Positions 63,672 through 64,000 of a stretch of DNA of 64,000 nt are shown piece after piece. The first letter of the stretch is position 1, and each line of letters opens with the position of its first letter. The translations under genes and the position numbers were made by a program. The notes below the pieces were generated by a model, which saw nothing but the letters and a program-made list of their open reading frames with translations, was not told where the DNA came from and searched no databases. The stretch comes from Oenanthe sinensis (taxonomy: Eukaryota > Streptophyta > Magnoliopsida > Apiales > Apiaceae), in assembly GCA_028671895.1 (NCBI GenBank), contig CM053795.1:13289501-13353500 (forward strand), given 5' to 3'.

Positions 63672-64000
63672 CCAGGGCTAATTGTTCCGGGTAAAACACG
63701 AATAGGCTGGATCGGCATAGGCGTAATGGGCTCCGCCATGGCCGGCCGTCTCCTCGCTGCCGGCTACACTCTCACCATTTACTCCCGCACCCCTTCAAAA
63801 GCCCTCCCCCTCCAATCCCAAGGTGCCCTTCTCGCTGATTCACTCAAGTCAGTGATGTTATCTTCACTATGGTGGGACACCCATCAGATGTTCGACAAAT
63901 TGTCTTAGAGAACTCTACTGGTCTTTTACCTTATTTAAAACCCAACACTGTTTTAGTTGATCATACTAGCAGTCACCCTTTGCTTGCTAAAGAATTTTCC
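63672..64000 (+). pseudogene. 3-hydroxyisobutyrate/6-phosphogluconate dehydrogenase-like, 5' part, frame-shifted
   Basis: From about 63696 the frame reads the NAD(P)-binding start TRIGWIGIGVMGSAMAGRLL, a Rossmann GxGxMG motif of the beta-hydroxyacid dehydrogenase family. After LLADSL (about 63846) the frame runs into a stop at 63906, while the expected continuation (VSDVIFTMVGHPSDVRQIVL, VDHTSSHP) lies in another frame from about 63849 to the window end. A few residues normally between these parts are missing, so a small deletion is likely. The only ATG in the first frame (63726) lies inside the Rossmann motif, and a TAG at 63669 closes the frame upstream; an upstream exon (acceptor CCAG at about 63675) or loss of the start are both possible. 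Runs off the window. An assembly error remains possible. Confidence 0.7.

Overview
This is a stretch of plant nuclear DNA. Its genes have many introns with GT-AG borders, the intergenic DNA is AT-rich and full of small inverted-repeat transposons, and the protein families (CLE peptide, ABCB transporter, Sin3-like SNL, plant matrixin) point to a eudicot. The sequence alone does not let me name the genus. I see no prokaryotic, organellar or viral gene.

Layout. (1) 939-1427 (+): a small two-exon CLE peptide gene of the CLE25 type. (2) 6471-8506 (+): a six-exon type I inositol polyphosphate 5-phosphatase. (3) About 8.5-18.4 kb: no gene, but several MITEs, one with a perfect 8-bp target duplication. 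(4) 18493-23924 (+): a seven-exon, full-length ABCB (MDR/P-glycoprotein) transporter of the ABCB15 type. (5) About 24-28 kb: a Tourist/PIF-Harbinger-like element holding a Helitron-like insertion and a duplicated flank, then repeat-rich DNA. (6) 28511-38851 (+): a 22-exon Sin3-like co-repressor (SNL), intact by my reconstruction at 1376 aa; its largest intron holds a Stowaway MITE and a Helitron-like sequence. (7) 39.6-41.9 kb: a wrecked Ty1/copia element and a large fold-back repeat. (8) 42390-43295 (-): SEC13, with its CDS in one exon and a likely long 5'UTR intron. (9) 45112-45942: a Mutator-like element with arms of about 320 bp. (10) 48896-51201: a CACTA element with a broken TNP2-type transposase. 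(11) 51801-61336 (-): three tandem intronless matrix metalloproteinase genes, the last two almost identical over their catalytic part. (12) 63672-64000 (+): the start of a 3-hydroxyisobutyrate-dehydrogenase-like gene that looks frame-shifted and runs off the window.

The host genes do not form a pathway: they cover peptide signalling, phosphoinositide turnover, membrane export, chromatin repression, COPII/nuclear pore function and extracellular proteolysis. The only functional cluster is the metalloproteinase trio. Exon borders were worked out by hand from reading frame, GT-AG sites and family knowledge; no alignment or transcript data were available. I found no clearly new kind of system. The most informative signals are the gene-conversion-like mosaic in the metalloproteinases, the hidden second exon of the CLE gene, the duplicated splice acceptor before the SNL start codon, and several well-delimited transposons.
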